DNA of 64,000 nucleotides from Vreelandella zhanjiangensis DSM 21076 (GCF_000377665.1 NZ_KB898648.1:124001-188000); one strand, 5' to 3'. Counted from the stretch's first letter, positions 1 through 8,238 are shown. The notes: generated by a model not told the origin, from the sequence alone. Program-made: numbers and translations.

Positions 1-774
1 CGCGCCGTGCTGCGCCTGCATCCCAACATGCCCAGTGAGCAGACCGCGCTGGTCGCCGTGCCATCCTTTAATGCGCTGACCACGCTGCTCAAACTGGTTT
101 CAAAAGAACTCGCCAACAGCCTGAGTGCCTTTGAAGCGTTGTGGAACAACCACTACGCCCTGATGACGTCTGAAACCACCAAGCACACCGCGCTGCTGGC
201 CACCGACTCACCGTTCTACGCCATCATCGAAACGCTGGGGTCAGATGAAAAGCAGGAAGCCGAGGCATTTGCCCGCGTGCTGGAACAGGCGCTGGAAGCC
301 GAGCTGATCACCGATGCGGTGCTTGCCAACTCCAATACCCAGCGCCAGGGTATCTGGGAAGTCCGCGAAGACATAGAAACCCTGGTACACGAACTCAACC
401 CGATGTTCTCTTACGATGTCAGCCTGCCGATCGTCCATATGGATGAGTACGTGACCGCGCTTGAGAGCAAGTTGAAGGAGCAGTGGCCGGAAACCGGCGC
501 GCTGGTGGTGTTTGGCCACCTGGGCGATGGCAACCTGCACATCATGATCACCGTGCGTGACGCCAACCCGCACAGCCGCCACCAGGTAGAAGATGTGGTG
601 TATGGGATGCTTGCCGCCTATAACGGCTCGATCTCTGCTGAACACGGCGTGGGCATGGAAAAACGCGATTACCTGCATATCTCGCGCACACCCGAAGAGA
701 TCGCCCTGATGAAGCGCATGAAGCTGGCGCTTGATCCTAAAGGGCTGCTTAACCCCGGCAAGATTCTGGGCTAA
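1..774 (+). CDS. FAD-linked 2-hydroxyacid dehydrogenase, C-terminal part (5' end outside window)
   Basis: The reading frame is open to the first base, so the gene starts upstream of the window and only the last 257 residues are seen. The visible part matches the C-terminal FAD-linked oxidase domain of the GlcD / D-lactate / D-2-hydroxyglutarate dehydrogenase family: the metal/FAD-site motif FGHLGDGNLH, then SAEHGVGMEKRDYL, and the usual ending LDPKGLLNPGKILG. These flavoenzymes oxidise D-2-hydroxyacids and pass electrons to quinone or an electron-transfer flavoprotein. The exact substrate cannot be told without the N-terminal FAD domain and the upstream neighbours. It is convergent with the TRAP binding-protein gene and shares a bidirectional hairpin with it. 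Confidence 0.9.
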   Translation, partial: RAVLRLHPNMPSEQTALVAVPSFNALTTLLKLVSKELANSLSAFEALWNNHYALMTSETTKHTALLATDSPFYAIIETLGSDEKQEAEAFARVLEQALEAELITDAVLANSNTQRQGIWEVREDIETLVHELNPMFSYDVSLPIVHMDEYVTALESKLKEQWPETGALVVFGHLGDGNLHIMITVRDANPHSRHQVEDVVYGMLAAYNGSISAEHGVGMEKRDYLHISRTPEEIALMKRMKLALDPKGLLNPGKILG

Positions 775-806
775 ACCACGCATGCAAGACAGGTTTCTCG
801 CCTAGT

Positions 807-834
807 AAAAAGGCCACCGCGCGGTGGCCTTTTG
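807..834. terminator. Bidirectional rho-independent terminator
   Basis: A perfect palindrome (AAAAGGCCACCGC / GCGGTGGCCTTTT) lies between two convergent genes, with an A-run on one side and a T-run on the other. It can end transcripts from both sides. Confidence 0.85.
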
Positions 835-866
835 CATCAACGGCTCAAGTAAAACCGAACGTCGGT

Positions 867-1865
867 TTACTCAGCAATGGCTTCGCGGATGCGCGGCAGG
901 TAATCGCCGAACTGCTCTCCATACTTCTCATAGACCGGCGCTACCGCTGCCTGGAAGGCTTCCAGATCAGGCGTTTCGTTGATTTCCATACCTGCTTCCT
1001 GAAGCGCAGCTAACTGCTCTGCTTCCATATCGGCATTCACCTGGCGTTCATGCTCAGCGGCTTCCTGGGCGGCTTCTTTCAGAACTACCTGGGCCTCTTC
1101 CGGCAGCTTGTTCCAGGCGGACATGCCCATCACAAAAATGGCCGGGGCATAGGTATGGCGCGAAAGCGTCATGTAGTTTTGCGTTTCGCCCAGATTGAAC
1201 GAGTACACCACGTTGACCGGGTTTTCCTGGCCATCGATAGTGCCCTGCTGCATGGCGGTCAGCGCTTCGGTCCAGGCCATGGGAATGGCGTTGGCGCCCA
1301 GCTCACGGAACGTATCGGTGTAAACGGGGTTTTCCATCACACGAATACGCAGGCCGTCCATATCGTCCGGCGTATTCACTGCGCGCTCGCTGTTGGTCAG
1401 GTTGCGAAAGCCGCGCTCGGCGTAGGCCAGGCCTTTCAGATTAACGTCGGAAAGCTTGTCTAAAAGCTCCTGACCGATCTCACCATCCAGTACCCCATAG
1501 GCCGCTTCGGGAGAAGGGAACAGGAACGGCAGTTCGAACACCGCCATCTCTTCGACAAAGTTGGCCACCGGGCCGTTGGTAATCAGGCCCATATCCACCG
1601 TGCCGATCTGCATGCCTTCAAGCAAGGTGCGCTCATCGCCCAGGGTCGCGTTGGGGAAAATCTCAATGCTTACCTTGCCGCCAGTGCGCTCTTCGACCAG
1701 CTCTTCAAATTTGGTGGAAGCGATATGAAAGCCATCCTGCTCGTTAACCACATGCGCCAGGCGCAGGGTTACCGGGTCCATATCGTCAAAATCGGCCGCG
1801 TTGGCAGTGGTGGCCAGCGCCAGAGAAATACCTAACGCCAGCGTGTTCAGCGTGAATGTTTTCAT
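867..1865 (-). CDS. TRAP transporter solute-binding protein (DctP family), orphan
   Basis: Periplasmic binding protein of a tripartite ATP-independent transporter, 332 residues. The chosen ATG gives a clean signal peptide (MKTFTLNTLALGISLALA, cleaved near ANA|ADF); a longer frame upstream adds 47 residues with no signal character. DctP hallmarks are visible: LRLAHVVNEQDGFH near the mature N-terminus, ERTGGKVSIEIFPNATLGDERTL, and the ligand Arg region GLRIRVMENPVY followed by AMAWTEALTAMQQGTIDGQENP, where the conserved Arg binds a carboxylate. No DctQ/DctM membrane genes are adjacent on either side, so its permease must be elsewhere. The ligand is unknown; a C4-dicarboxylate or other organic acid is typical of this subfamily. 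Confidence 0.88.
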   Translation of the reverse strand: MKTFTLNTLALGISLALATTANAADFDDMDPVTLRLAHVVNEQDGFHIASTKFEELVEERTGGKVSIEIFPNATLGDERTLLEGMQIGTVDMGLITNGPVANFVEEMAVFELPFLFPSPEAAYGVLDGEIGQELLDKLSDVNLKGLAYAERGFRNLTNSERAVNTPDDMDGLRIRVMENPVYTDTFRELGANAIPMAWTEALTAMQQGTIDGQENPVNVVYSFNLGETQNYMTLSRHTYAPAIFVMGMSAWNKLPEEAQVVLKEAAQEAAEHERQVNADMEAEQLAALQEAGMEINETPDLEAFQAAVAPVYEKYGEQFGDYLPRIREAIAE

Positions 1866-2007
1866 TTTTATGAGTTCCCGATGTGTAAAAAGACGAAGTG
1901 CCCACAAATCATGCCCTACACCTGGGAAAACGGTCAATCGAGGCAAGCAGTAAAGCCGCTGCGCGGCTGGACACAGCGCGCCCGCACAGGTACGATACGC
2001 ACCCAAT

Positions 2008-2084
2008 GCGCCCGTAGCTCAGTTGGATAGAGTATCGGCCTCCGAAGCCGAGGGTCGCAGGTTCAAATCCTGCCGGGCGCGCCA
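2008..2084 (+). tRNA. tRNA-Arg (anticodon CCG)
   Basis: A full 77-nt cloverleaf with encoded CCA: acceptor stem GCGCCCG/CGGGCGC, D-arm GCTCAGTTGGATAGAG, anticodon stem TCGGC/GCCGA with loop CTCCGAA (anticodon CCG), and T-arm loop GTTCAAATC. Discriminator base is G. It reads CGG codons. A hairpin terminator follows directly. Confidence 0.97.
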
Positions 2085-2094
2085 GAATTGCACG

Positions 2095-2127
2095 AAAAAA
2101 GCCCACGACTTAGTCGTGGGCTTTTTT
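2095..2127 (+). terminator. Terminator of tRNA-Arg
   Basis: Stem GCCCACGAC/GTCGTGGGC (9 bp, 3-nt loop) followed by a run of six T, ten bases after the tRNA CCA end. The A-run on the other side would let it also work on the opposite strand. Confidence 0.9.
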
Positions 2128-2158
2128 GTTCCTATTATATAAGAAGACTGATATTAAA

Positions 2159-2461
2159 TTATTTTTCAATATATTCAGATTCGTGTATGTGCCTCAGACC
2201 TTCTTTTCTTAATGCATGACCTAATATAAATGAAATTGATAATAAAATGATAAATGTTAAATAAGTTTCATTGCTCATCGAACTTATAAATTCTATAAAG
2301 CTAATAGGGTTTTCGTTTTCTTCAGCAATGGTTTTAGCAATAAAACCTAAGGGTATGATAGTTATTAACAATATTATTCCTTTGAATACTGCAACCCCAA
2401 GCTCCACTAATGTTTTTCCAAAAGCTTCTCTGGCTTTAGAGTTGTACTCCTCAATCTTCAT
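2159..2461 (-). CDS. Small two-helix membrane protein, unknown function
   Basis: A 100-residue protein I do not recognise. The start is set at the ATG preceded by GGAG five bases upstream; the frame runs 30 residues further up but without a ribosome site. It has a short charged N-terminus (MKIEEYNSKAREAFGKTLVELG), two hydrophobic segments (about residues 22-42 and 67-85) joined by an acidic loop, and a charged tail ending HESEYIEK. Base composition is strikingly AT-rich compared with the flanking genes and codon use is unlike them, which suggests recent acquisition; the position just beyond a tRNA gene fits an old integration site. No partner genes are adjacent. The coding call rests on the ribosome site and the plausible helices. 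Confidence 0.55.
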   Translation of the reverse strand: MKIEEYNSKAREAFGKTLVELGVAVFKGIILLITIIPLGFIAKTIAEENENPISFIEFISSMSNETYLTFIILLSISFILGHALRKEGLRHIHESEYIEK

Positions 2462-2764
2462 GATAGCTCCGTTTGATTTGTTACGTAGATAATTGTTTTT
2501 TTTATAGTTATTAAGTAATAATGTTAACCGATAAGCCATTTTGTTGTCCATGACGATATATATTTGTTTTATCTTTTAGAGCATGCCTCGCAAGGTAAGA
2601 GATGAGTGGGGCGGCATAGCTAGCGCTGACTTGCGTAACTTTATTAAATTCATATTTGATATTTTTTAGCTTAATTAATGTCCCAGAAAGCGCCCTAGTG
2701 CCCACTAAAGACGTGCCTGGCTATACTTCAACCCGATATCCAGGCACGTTTCACCACTGAAAAA
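2462..2764. other. AT-rich intergenic stretch
   Basis: About 300 bases without a convincing gene. It continues the AT-rich patch of the preceding small membrane gene up to about 2700 and then returns to normal composition. It must hold the promoter of that gene. A 64-codon frame on the minus strand (2511-2705) lacks a ribosome site and a recognisable product. Confidence 0.5.
2711..2749. repeat. Inverted repeat downstream of the SDR gene
   Basis: Ten-base arms ACGTGCCTGG / CCAGGCACGT separated by 19 bases. It sits just past the stop of the minus-strand SDR gene and may protect or end its mRNA, but no T-run follows on that strand, so it is not called as a standard terminator. Confidence 0.5.
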
Positions 2765-3505
2765 CTACTGACTAGCAGTAGGCCGCACCACAATATCGCT
2801 GGTATCAACATCATCAGGCTGGTTGATTGCGTGGGCGATGGCGGCGGCGATGGCTTCCGGTTTAAGCGCGATCTGACGATAAGCTTCCATGGCCTCGGCG
2901 GCTTCCTTGTCGGTGATGGTGTTGGCCAACTCCGACTCCACAACGCCAGGGTAGACGCAGGTAACGCGTAGGCAGTTGGTTTCCTGACGCAGGCCGTCGG
3001 AAATGGCGCGCACGGCGTATTTGGTCGCGCAGTAAACCGCGGCGGTGGGCACGACACTCAGCCCGCCGATGGAGGAGATGTTGATAACCTGCCCGGCCTG
3101 TTGCGCCTGCATGGTGGGAAGAACCGCCGCGATCCCGTTCAGCACGCCACGAATGTTCACATCGATCATGCGGTTCCACTCATCTATCTTGAGCGCTGCC
3201 AGCGGGGAAAGCGGCATGACGCCCGCATTATTGACGATGACATCGATGCGGCTATGGGTTGTGATCGCAAACTCTGCAAACGCCTGCATATCTTCAAGGC
3301 TAGTGACATCCAGGGCTCGGTAAACAACCGTGCCGCCGTTGGCACGCAGGTCGTGTGTCAGTGCTTCCAGGCGGTCGGTGCGCCGCGCGCCAATAATCAG
3401 GCGATGGCCTTGCTTGGCTAGTTCGCGGGCCGTGGCTTCACCAATACCGCTGCTGGCGCCGGTCAATAAAACAACTTTAGAGGGGACGTTCGATAGGCTG
3501 GTCAT
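2765..3505 (-). CDS. Short-chain dehydrogenase/reductase
   Basis: Cytoplasmic NAD(P)-dependent oxidoreductase of 246 residues, a normal SDR length. Visible motifs are the Rossmann TGASSGIG near the N-terminus, NNAG (in IVNNAGVMPL), the catalytic Ser in NISSIGG and the YxxxK pair in VYCATKYAV. The basic residues after the second strand (IGARRTDRL) suggest NADPH preference. The start chosen is the ATG just before TSLSNVPSK; a longer frame adds 44 unrelated residues. It is transcribed divergently from an AraC-type regulator, a common pairing in which the regulator controls the reductase. The substrate is not evident; these stand-alone SDRs usually reduce aldehydes or 3-hydroxy/keto acids. Confidence 0.88.
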   Translation of the reverse strand: MTSLSNVPSKVVLLTGASSGIGEATARELAKQGHRLIIGARRTDRLEALTHDLRANGGTVVYRALDVTSLEDMQAFAEFAITTHSRIDVIVNNAGVMPLSPLAALKIDEWNRMIDVNIRGVLNGIAAVLPTMQAQQAGQVINISSIGGLSVVPTAAVYCATKYAVRAISDGLRQETNCLRVTCVYPGVVESELANTITDKEAAEAMEAYRQIALKPEAIAAAIAHAINQPDDVDTSDIVVRPTASQ

Positions 3506-3728
3506 ACGTTTTTCCTGTTGTGGGAAAGTACAGGAAAAGCGTAGGGGATGCCCACGAACGGCAATATAGACGATCCTCTTGCGTGCTTGCCTAAAGCTAT
3601 TAATTGGCGGGCTAAAGGCAGGAAACTGACCCAACAAACTATATTATTGCTCTTATGTTGGCTAAGGCACTAGCAGTGGCAGTGGCAAAAATGATAGCGA
3701 ACAGTGAGAGCATTTAGCGAGGTGGCGC

Positions 3729-4673
3729 ATGGTAGCGAGTAGCGATGCGGTAGTGCAGCGCCGGATAATCGAGCGGTTATACCAACTCGCCCCGCACGAG
3801 GGCTATACCCAATCTTTGCTGGATGATGTGCGCCTGATGCGCTCAAACCGGACGCTTAAAAATACTCCGGTGCTATATGAGCCGAGCATCGTCATCATCT
3901 GCCAGGGGCGTAAGCGGGGTTATCTAGGCGGTGAAATGTATCTTTATGATGCCCACCACTATCTGGTACTGGCGGTTCCTCTGCCGTTTATTTCAGAAAC
4001 GGAGGCGAGCCCTGAAGAGCCGATGCTGGGGATTGCGATACGCCTTGATGCCGCGGTCATTGCAGAGCTTGTGACCCAGCTGGATGCAACGGGTGATTAC
4101 CAGCCAATCCCACCCAGGGGCATGCTTTCCACGCCGCTTGATCAATCGCTTGCCGGTGCAACGCTACGTTTACTGGATGCGCTGGCAACGCCTGCGGATG
4201 CACGCATTCTGGCGCCGTCCATCGTGAGAGAAATTTGCTACCGGGTGCTGACCGGCGAACAGGGCGGAAGTGTTCGCTCGGCGTTATCTCACTATGGGCA
4301 GTTCGGGAAGATAGCCAAGGCGCTGCGCCGCATCCATGTACATTTCGCCGCTCCGCTGGAAGTAGGCACGCTCGCCAGTGAGGTGGGCATGAGCGCTCCG
4401 GCGTTTCATGCGCACTTCAAATCCGTCACTCAAACCTCGCCTATCCAGTACATCAAATCGACGCGCTTGCACCATGCGCGGCTGATGATGATTCGTGATG
4501 GGTTGACCGCCGCTGCTGCGGCGAGCCGGGTAGGCTATGAAAGCCCTTCCCAGTTCAGCAGGGAATTCAAGCGATTGTTTGGTCAACCACCGGCAGAAGA
4601 AGTGCGAGCCATGAAATTGAGCCTTGCGCTATCCCCGCCTGCGTCAATCACCGATATCGCTTTGCCGTATTGA
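3729..4673 (+). CDS. AraC family transcriptional regulator
   Basis: A 314-residue regulator with the AraC_N type ligand/dimer domain in the first two thirds (PSIVIICQGRKRGYLGG, then LAVPLPFISETEASPEEP) and a double helix-turn-helix at the C-terminus (about residues 205-300; VGTLASEVGMSAPAFHAHFK and AASRVGYESPSQFSREFKRL). Such regulators, like YqhC, often sense aldehydes and control a neighbouring reductase. Here the divergent SDR gene 220 bases away is the likely target. The ATG has GAGG about eight bases upstream. Confidence 0.9.
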   Translation: MVASSDAVVQRRIIERLYQLAPHEGYTQSLLDDVRLMRSNRTLKNTPVLYEPSIVIICQGRKRGYLGGEMYLYDAHHYLVLAVPLPFISETEASPEEPMLGIAIRLDAAVIAELVTQLDATGDYQPIPPRGMLSTPLDQSLAGATLRLLDALATPADARILAPSIVREICYRVLTGEQGGSVRSALSHYGQFGKIAKALRRIHVHFAAPLEVGTLASEVGMSAPAFHAHFKSVTQTSPIQYIKSTRLHHARLMMIRDGLTAAAAASRVGYESPSQFSREFKRLFGQPPAEEVRAMKLSLALSPPASITDIALPY

Positions 4674-4717
4674 TATCGCCAAGTACTTTGCCCGCGAAAA
4701 CAGCATCCGCCGCTCCT

Positions 4718-5638
4718 TTAATCAATCCGACTAATCGGCTCTCGATCCGGATCTACATACCAGACCAGCCCCATCCGCGAATTGCGCTCAAGCTCAGCGA
4801 TGACCTGAGCGCCCAGCAATAGAATGATGGCGCCTATTTCCAGGCTGAGCAGCACAATCACCAAGGCTGCCAGGGAGCCGTAGATGGCGTTGACGAAAGA
4901 GAGGTGGGTAAAGTAGTAGACCAGCAGCAGCCGCACGCCTTCCCACAATAGCGCCGCCACGAAGCCGCCGACGACTGCTCGGCGCAGGGAGATCCTGACA
5001 ACCGGAAGCACCTTGTAAATGGCGCTGAAGAGCAGAAATACACCGAGAAAACTGATCAGATTGAGCACTGACCCTGAGAGCCCTGCCAGCGGTAGCTCCT
5101 GAGCGAAGAGGGCCAGCGCCAGCGCATTGAGCGAACTTGCCAGCGTGACGACCAGGGTCAGCGCCATTAGCCCGGCGCCCAGCACCAGCATGAAGGCGTA
5201 GGGCAACAGCATCGATATCCAGAGGTGGCGCTTTGGTGTTTCAGAGGTATGAAAGATCAGCGCCATGGCGTCTTCGAGCATGCGAAAGGCGAAGGAGCTC
5301 AACAGCAGCAAGATGGGCACGCTGAGAATACCGACCACGTCGCGAGAATCCAGCAGGCCTCGAACGGCGTCCATCACGACCTCGGCGTGGGCGGGGGCGA
5401 GATGGCGCGCCTGCACCGCCAGCACCTCTAGCAGGTGTTGCTCGTCCACCACGCGCGTCAACATCACTCCTAGCAGAGCAAAGAGCGGCACGATCGAAAG
5501 CAAAATGTTGTAGCCCACGCCGCCGGCCAGCAGAATACCGCGGTTTTTCAGAAAGTGGCTCAGTACCCGCCAGGCAAAGGCGGTAAGCCTTGGCAGCAGT
5601 AATAAGACGCTGTTGAGCAGTGTGCGATTGCGGGCCAT
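4718..5638 (-). CDS. YihY/BrkB family inner-membrane protein
   Basis: Integral membrane protein of the YihY/BrkB (virulence factor BrkB) family, about 306 residues from the ATG at MARNRTLL, which has AAGGAG eleven bases upstream. An in-frame ATG nine codons earlier (MDAQGAW) lacks a ribosome site, and a still longer frame is less likely. Six hydrophobic stretches are visible, with the family's N-terminal FLKNRGILLAGGVGYNILLSIVPLFAL and the late segment IYGSLAALVIVLLSLEIGAIILLLGAQ. Once misannotated as RNase BN, the family has no agreed function. It is divergent from a PepSY protein gene; a functional link is not shown. Confidence 0.85.
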   Translation of the reverse strand: MARNRTLLNSVLLLLPRLTAFAWRVLSHFLKNRGILLAGGVGYNILLSIVPLFALLGVMLTRVVDEQHLLEVLAVQARHLAPAHAEVVMDAVRGLLDSRDVVGILSVPILLLLSSFAFRMLEDAMALIFHTSETPKRHLWISMLLPYAFMLVLGAGLMALTLVVTLASSLNALALALFAQELPLAGLSGSVLNLISFLGVFLLFSAIYKVLPVVRISLRRAVVGGFVAALLWEGVRLLLVYYFTHLSFVNAIYGSLAALVIVLLSLEIGAIILLLGAQVIAELERNSRMGLVWYVDPDREPISRID

Positions 5639-5816
5639 AGCTTGCCACGCTCCTTGTGCATCCATGCATGGTTGAACGAACATGAACGAAATATGAATGA
5701 ACGTATCATGCTTGGGTAAGGTGGGCTTGAATAGAGTGAGTGCCACTGGATGACATCGTCTCACCTTGAGGCGTTTCATTCATCGAAGCGTCACTTCATC
5801 GAAAAGGGATATTGCC

Positions 5817-6299
5817 ATGAAAAAGACATCAATCGCACTCGCCTTCACCGCCGCCGCCACGCTAGGACTCAGCCAGGGCGCTATGGCCGACCGTAACGAC
5901 TATCAAGAAGCGCTCGACCAGGCGGCCTTCTCTGACATGATCGGTCACGCTGCCGGTGCAGGCGTCACGTCGTTTCGCGAACTGCAGATAGACGAAGAGC
6001 GCGGCACATTGGAGTTCGAGGTTGAGGGCTGGAACGCCGAGGGTCAAGCGTATGAATTGACGTTGAACGGCGAGAGCGGAGAAGTCATCCGCGAGTCGAG
6101 CAACGATACCCAGGTCGCGCCCTGGGGGCTTGATCAGGAGCAGCTCAACAGTCTGCTCGACCGGGCCAGCGGCGACGGCTTCGACCGCTTCGAAGATATC
6201 GATCTTGATGAGGACGGTACGGTCGAGATCAGCGGCTTCGACAGCGACCAGCGTGAAATGGAGCGCAGCTACGGCATCGCTGAGTTCAACGCCGGCTAA
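5817..6299 (+). CDS. Periplasmic PepSY-domain protein
   Basis: A small secreted protein, 160 residues, with a clear signal peptide (MKKTSIALAFTAAATLGLSQ, cleavage near AMA|DRN). Two PepSY-like repeats follow, one at about residues 30-90 (TSFRELQIDEERGTLEFEVEGW) and one at about 110-155 (DRFEDIDLDEDGTVEISGFD). The mature protein is very acidic, as usual for periplasmic proteins of halophiles. PepSY domains are thought to bind or inhibit partners in the cell envelope; no specific role can be assigned. The start is the ATG that begins the signal peptide; an upstream frame adds 17 residues. A terminator follows 30 bases after the stop. Confidence 0.85.
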   Translation: MKKTSIALAFTAAATLGLSQGAMADRNDYQEALDQAAFSDMIGHAAGAGVTSFRELQIDEERGTLEFEVEGWNAEGQAYELTLNGESGEVIRESSNDTQVAPWGLDQEQLNSLLDRASGDGFDRFEDIDLDEDGTVEISGFDSDQREMERSYGIAEFNAG

Positions 6300-6327
6300 T
6301 AACCACCAAGCCTCAAGACCGTTATAC

Positions 6328-6367
6328 AACGCCTCGCCGGCCCACGCCGGCGGGGCGTTGTCGTTTT
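6328..6367 (+). terminator. Terminator of the PepSY gene
   Basis: GC-rich hairpin with arms CAACGCCTCGCCGGC / GCCGGCGGGGCGTTG (one mismatch), followed by TCGTTTT. Confidence 0.8.
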
Positions 6368-6443
6368 AGCCTCAGCGTACTGTGGCGCTGAGCACCATAA
6401 AGGCATCTTATGCCTATCAAGAGCCCACCAGGAGCATAATTTA

Positions 6444-6484
6444 TACTCATTACTCATTACTCATTACTCATTACTCATTACTCA
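6444..6484. repeat. Heptanucleotide tandem repeat (TACTCAT)n
   Basis: Nearly six head-to-tail perfect copies of TACTCAT (five full copies plus six bases). It lies in the gap between the 3' ends of the convergent PepSY and HxlR genes, so slippage would not alter a coding frame or an obvious promoter. Copy number may vary between strains. Confidence 0.95.
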
Positions 6485-6545
6485 GATTCATCCGGGGCTT
6501 TTTTATCGCTTAATGCTGTTAATTCTCGCGTGGCAGGCATCAGGT

Positions 6546-6923
6546 CTACGTCTGGCTAGCCTGATACTGCAGACGCGCAGCCACAATGGTGCGGTGATGC
6601 GTATCCGCCCACGCCACCAGCTGTTGCATTGGCTCAAGAAAAGAATGGCCCAGCGGGGTTAGGGCATATTCCACGCGTAGAGGGACTTCCGGGTAGAGCG
6701 TGCGGGTGATAAAGCCGTCCTGCTCCAGCTGTTTGAGAGTGCGGGAAAGCATTTGCTTTGAGATATCGCCAATCTCACGCATCAGGGCATTAAAGCGCAG
6801 CGTGCCGGGAGCCAGGGCTTCCAGAATCAGCAGGCTCCACTGGTCGCCGATACGATCAAGCACATCACGAATTGGGCAGGGCTGTTCAAGAACGATCTCT
6901 TCGCTAGCGGTAATGGCAGTCAT
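6546..6923 (-). CDS. HxlR family transcriptional regulator
   Basis: A 125-residue winged-helix repressor. The family Cys in [22 protein letters not shown] (a thiol sensor in relatives such as YodB/QorR) and the core helix-turn-helix [20 protein letters not shown] are visible, followed by the wing [13 protein letters not shown]. The ATG is preceded by GGAG at five bases; the codon before it is a GTG that could also be read. Divergent from an NAD(P)-binding oxidoreductase gene, which is the classic target of HxlR regulators responding to electrophiles, quinones or aldehydes. A perfect inverted repeat stands between them. Confidence 0.9.
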   Translation of the reverse strand: MTAITASEEIVLEQPCPIRDVLDRIGDQWSLLILEALAPGTLRFNALMREIGDISKQMLSRTLKQLEQDGFITRTLYPEVPLRVEYALTPLGHSFLEPMQQLVAWADTHHRTIVAARLQYQASQT

Positions 6924-7025
6924 CACGGCTCCATGGATGGGTATGCAGTGGGCATATGGGTATGACCGGGTCAGGTAAATGTGACTTCTTGCGCGGCCAT
7001 AGAAACTACTTTAAGTTTATCTCAA

Positions 7026-7042
7026 GGTCTACATTTTAGACC
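7026..7042. promoter_or_regulatory. Candidate HxlR operator
   Basis: Inverted repeat GGTCTA-CATTT-TAGACC with perfect six-base arms in the divergent promoter region, 33 bases before the oxidoreductase ATG. HxlR proteins bind such short palindromes. The assignment is an inference from position. Confidence 0.5.
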
Positions 7043-7074
7043 GTATAAAACATAGAAACTCCAGGAGGTTTCTC

Positions 7075-7686
7075 ATGGCACAAGTTGCACTTATTGGCGC
7101 ATCGGGTGATGCAGGTTCACGTATTCTCGCGGAATTATCACACCGAGGGCACCAGATAACGGCCATTGCTCGCCATACGGATAAGATCGCCGCATTACCG
7201 GGTGTTACACCAAAGCAAGGCGATGCCAACGACCAGCAGGCGCTGGGCGCATTGCTCAAGGGGCATGATGCGGTGATCAGTGCCGTGCCTTTCTCGGCCA
7301 GTGATGTCAAAAAGCTGGTGGGCGCGGTGCGTGATAGTGGCGTGGCCCGCTATCTGGTGGTGGGTGGGGCAGGCAGCCTTGAAGTTGCTCCTGGTGAGAA
7401 AGTTATTGATCAGCCGGATTTCCCTGAAGCCTACAAGCCCGAAGCGAGTGCCGGTGGTGAGTTTCTGGATTTTTTACGCGGCGTTAATGACCTTGAGTGG
7501 ACGTTCCTGTCGCCTTCGGCCGAGTTCGTACCCGGCGAGCGTACCGGCGTCTTTCGCCTTGGCCAGAATGAGTTGCTGACCCATGACGCGGGCTCAAGTA
7601 TTTCCTTTGAAGATTATGCCGTGGCATTAGTGGATGAGCTGGAAAAGCCTCGCCACGTGAATCAACGTTTTACCGTTGGCTATTGA
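7075..7686 (+). CDS. NAD(P)-binding oxidoreductase (NmrA/SDR-like, atypical)
   Basis: A 203-residue protein with an N-terminal Rossmann motif (ALIGASGDAGSRI, residues 5-17) and the NAD(P)H-binding pattern of YwnB/BVR-B-like epimerase family members: IARHTDKIAALPGVTPKQGDAND, then AVISAVPF and YLVVGGAGSLEV. It lacks the usual YxxxK catalytic pair of classical SDRs. AGGAGG lies just upstream of the ATG. It is the first gene of a two-gene unit with the SnoaL-like protein and is divergent from an HxlR regulator. A role in quinone/flavin reduction or stress response is plausible but not shown. Confidence 0.85.
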   Translation: MAQVALIGASGDAGSRILAELSHRGHQITAIARHTDKIAALPGVTPKQGDANDQQALGALLKGHDAVISAVPFSASDVKKLVGAVRDSGVARYLVVGGAGSLEVAPGEKVIDQPDFPEAYKPEASAGGEFLDFLRGVNDLEWTFLSPSAEFVPGERTGVFRLGQNELLTHDAGSSISFEDYAVALVDELEKPRHVNQRFTVGY

Positions 7687-7714
7687 GCCACCTACCCGAA
7701 ACAGGAGTTTTGAC

Positions 7715-8182
7715 ATGTCGTTACTGAAATCGTTGAGCGTTGCCACGTCGGTGCTGATGCTATCTTTACCCGCCGCATCGTTTGCGCAAGCCGAACGTGA
7801 TCTTGAGGCCGAGGAAGCAAATCGGGCATTGGTCATCCAGTTCTATAACCAGTTCTTCAACGAGCATGAAACAGAGCAGAGCTCATTGGTGCTGGCGGAA
7901 GATTACATTCAGCACAATCCGGACGTGCCGGATGGCAAGGCACCTTTTGTGGATTACTTTGCAGGCTATTTCCAGGAAAACCCGGACTACCAGAGCGAAA
8001 TCGTACGTAGTGCGACCGATGGCGACCTGGTCTGGCTGCATGTTCACTCTACCAATGGTGATGATGATCGCGGTGAAGCCGTTGTGGACATCTTCCGCGT
8101 TGAAAATGAAATGATCGTCGAGCACTGGGATGTCATCCAGTCTGTGCCGGAAGAAGCGGCCAACGACAACACTATGTTTTAA
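7715..8182 (+). CDS. Secreted SnoaL-like polyketide-cyclase-fold protein
   Basis: A 155-residue protein with a signal peptide (MSLLKSLSVATSVLMLSLPAA, cleavage near SFA|QAE) and a SnoaL/NTF2-like domain: RALVIQFYNQFFNEHE, LAEDYIQHNPDVPDGK, VWLHVHST and the closing IVEHWDVIQ. The His in YIQHNP and the EHWD motif are family marks. Many proteins of this type are predicted SnoaL-like aldol cyclases of unknown substrate; here export to the periplasm makes polyketide cyclisation unlikely. It begins 28 bases after the oxidoreductase and ends at a terminator, so the two form an operon. The start is the ATG of the signal peptide, with AGGAG upstream. Confidence 0.85.
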   Translation: MSLLKSLSVATSVLMLSLPAASFAQAERDLEAEEANRALVIQFYNQFFNEHETEQSSLVLAEDYIQHNPDVPDGKAPFVDYFAGYFQENPDYQSEIVRSATDGDLVWLHVHSTNGDDDRGEAVVDIFRVENEMIVEHWDVIQSVPEEAANDNTMF

Positions 8183-8202
8183 ATCAGATAGCAGTCGATT
8201 TT

Positions 8203-8226
8203 ATTTGGCCCGAAAGGGCCTTTTTT
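8203..8226 (+). terminator. Terminator of the two-gene unit
   Basis: GGCCC-GAAA-GGGCC hairpin followed by seven T, 24 bases after the stop of the SnoaL-like gene. Confidence 0.88.
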
Positions 8227-8238
8227 ATAAACCACAAA

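Noticed and set aside
2511..2705. A 64-codon minus-strand frame in the AT-rich patch
   Set aside because: No ribosome site, no recognisable product, and it overlaps the likely promoter of the small membrane protein gene.
6444..6484. Phase-variable promoter or coding repeat
   Set aside because: The repeat is beyond the 3' ends of both neighbouring genes and inside no plausible frame.
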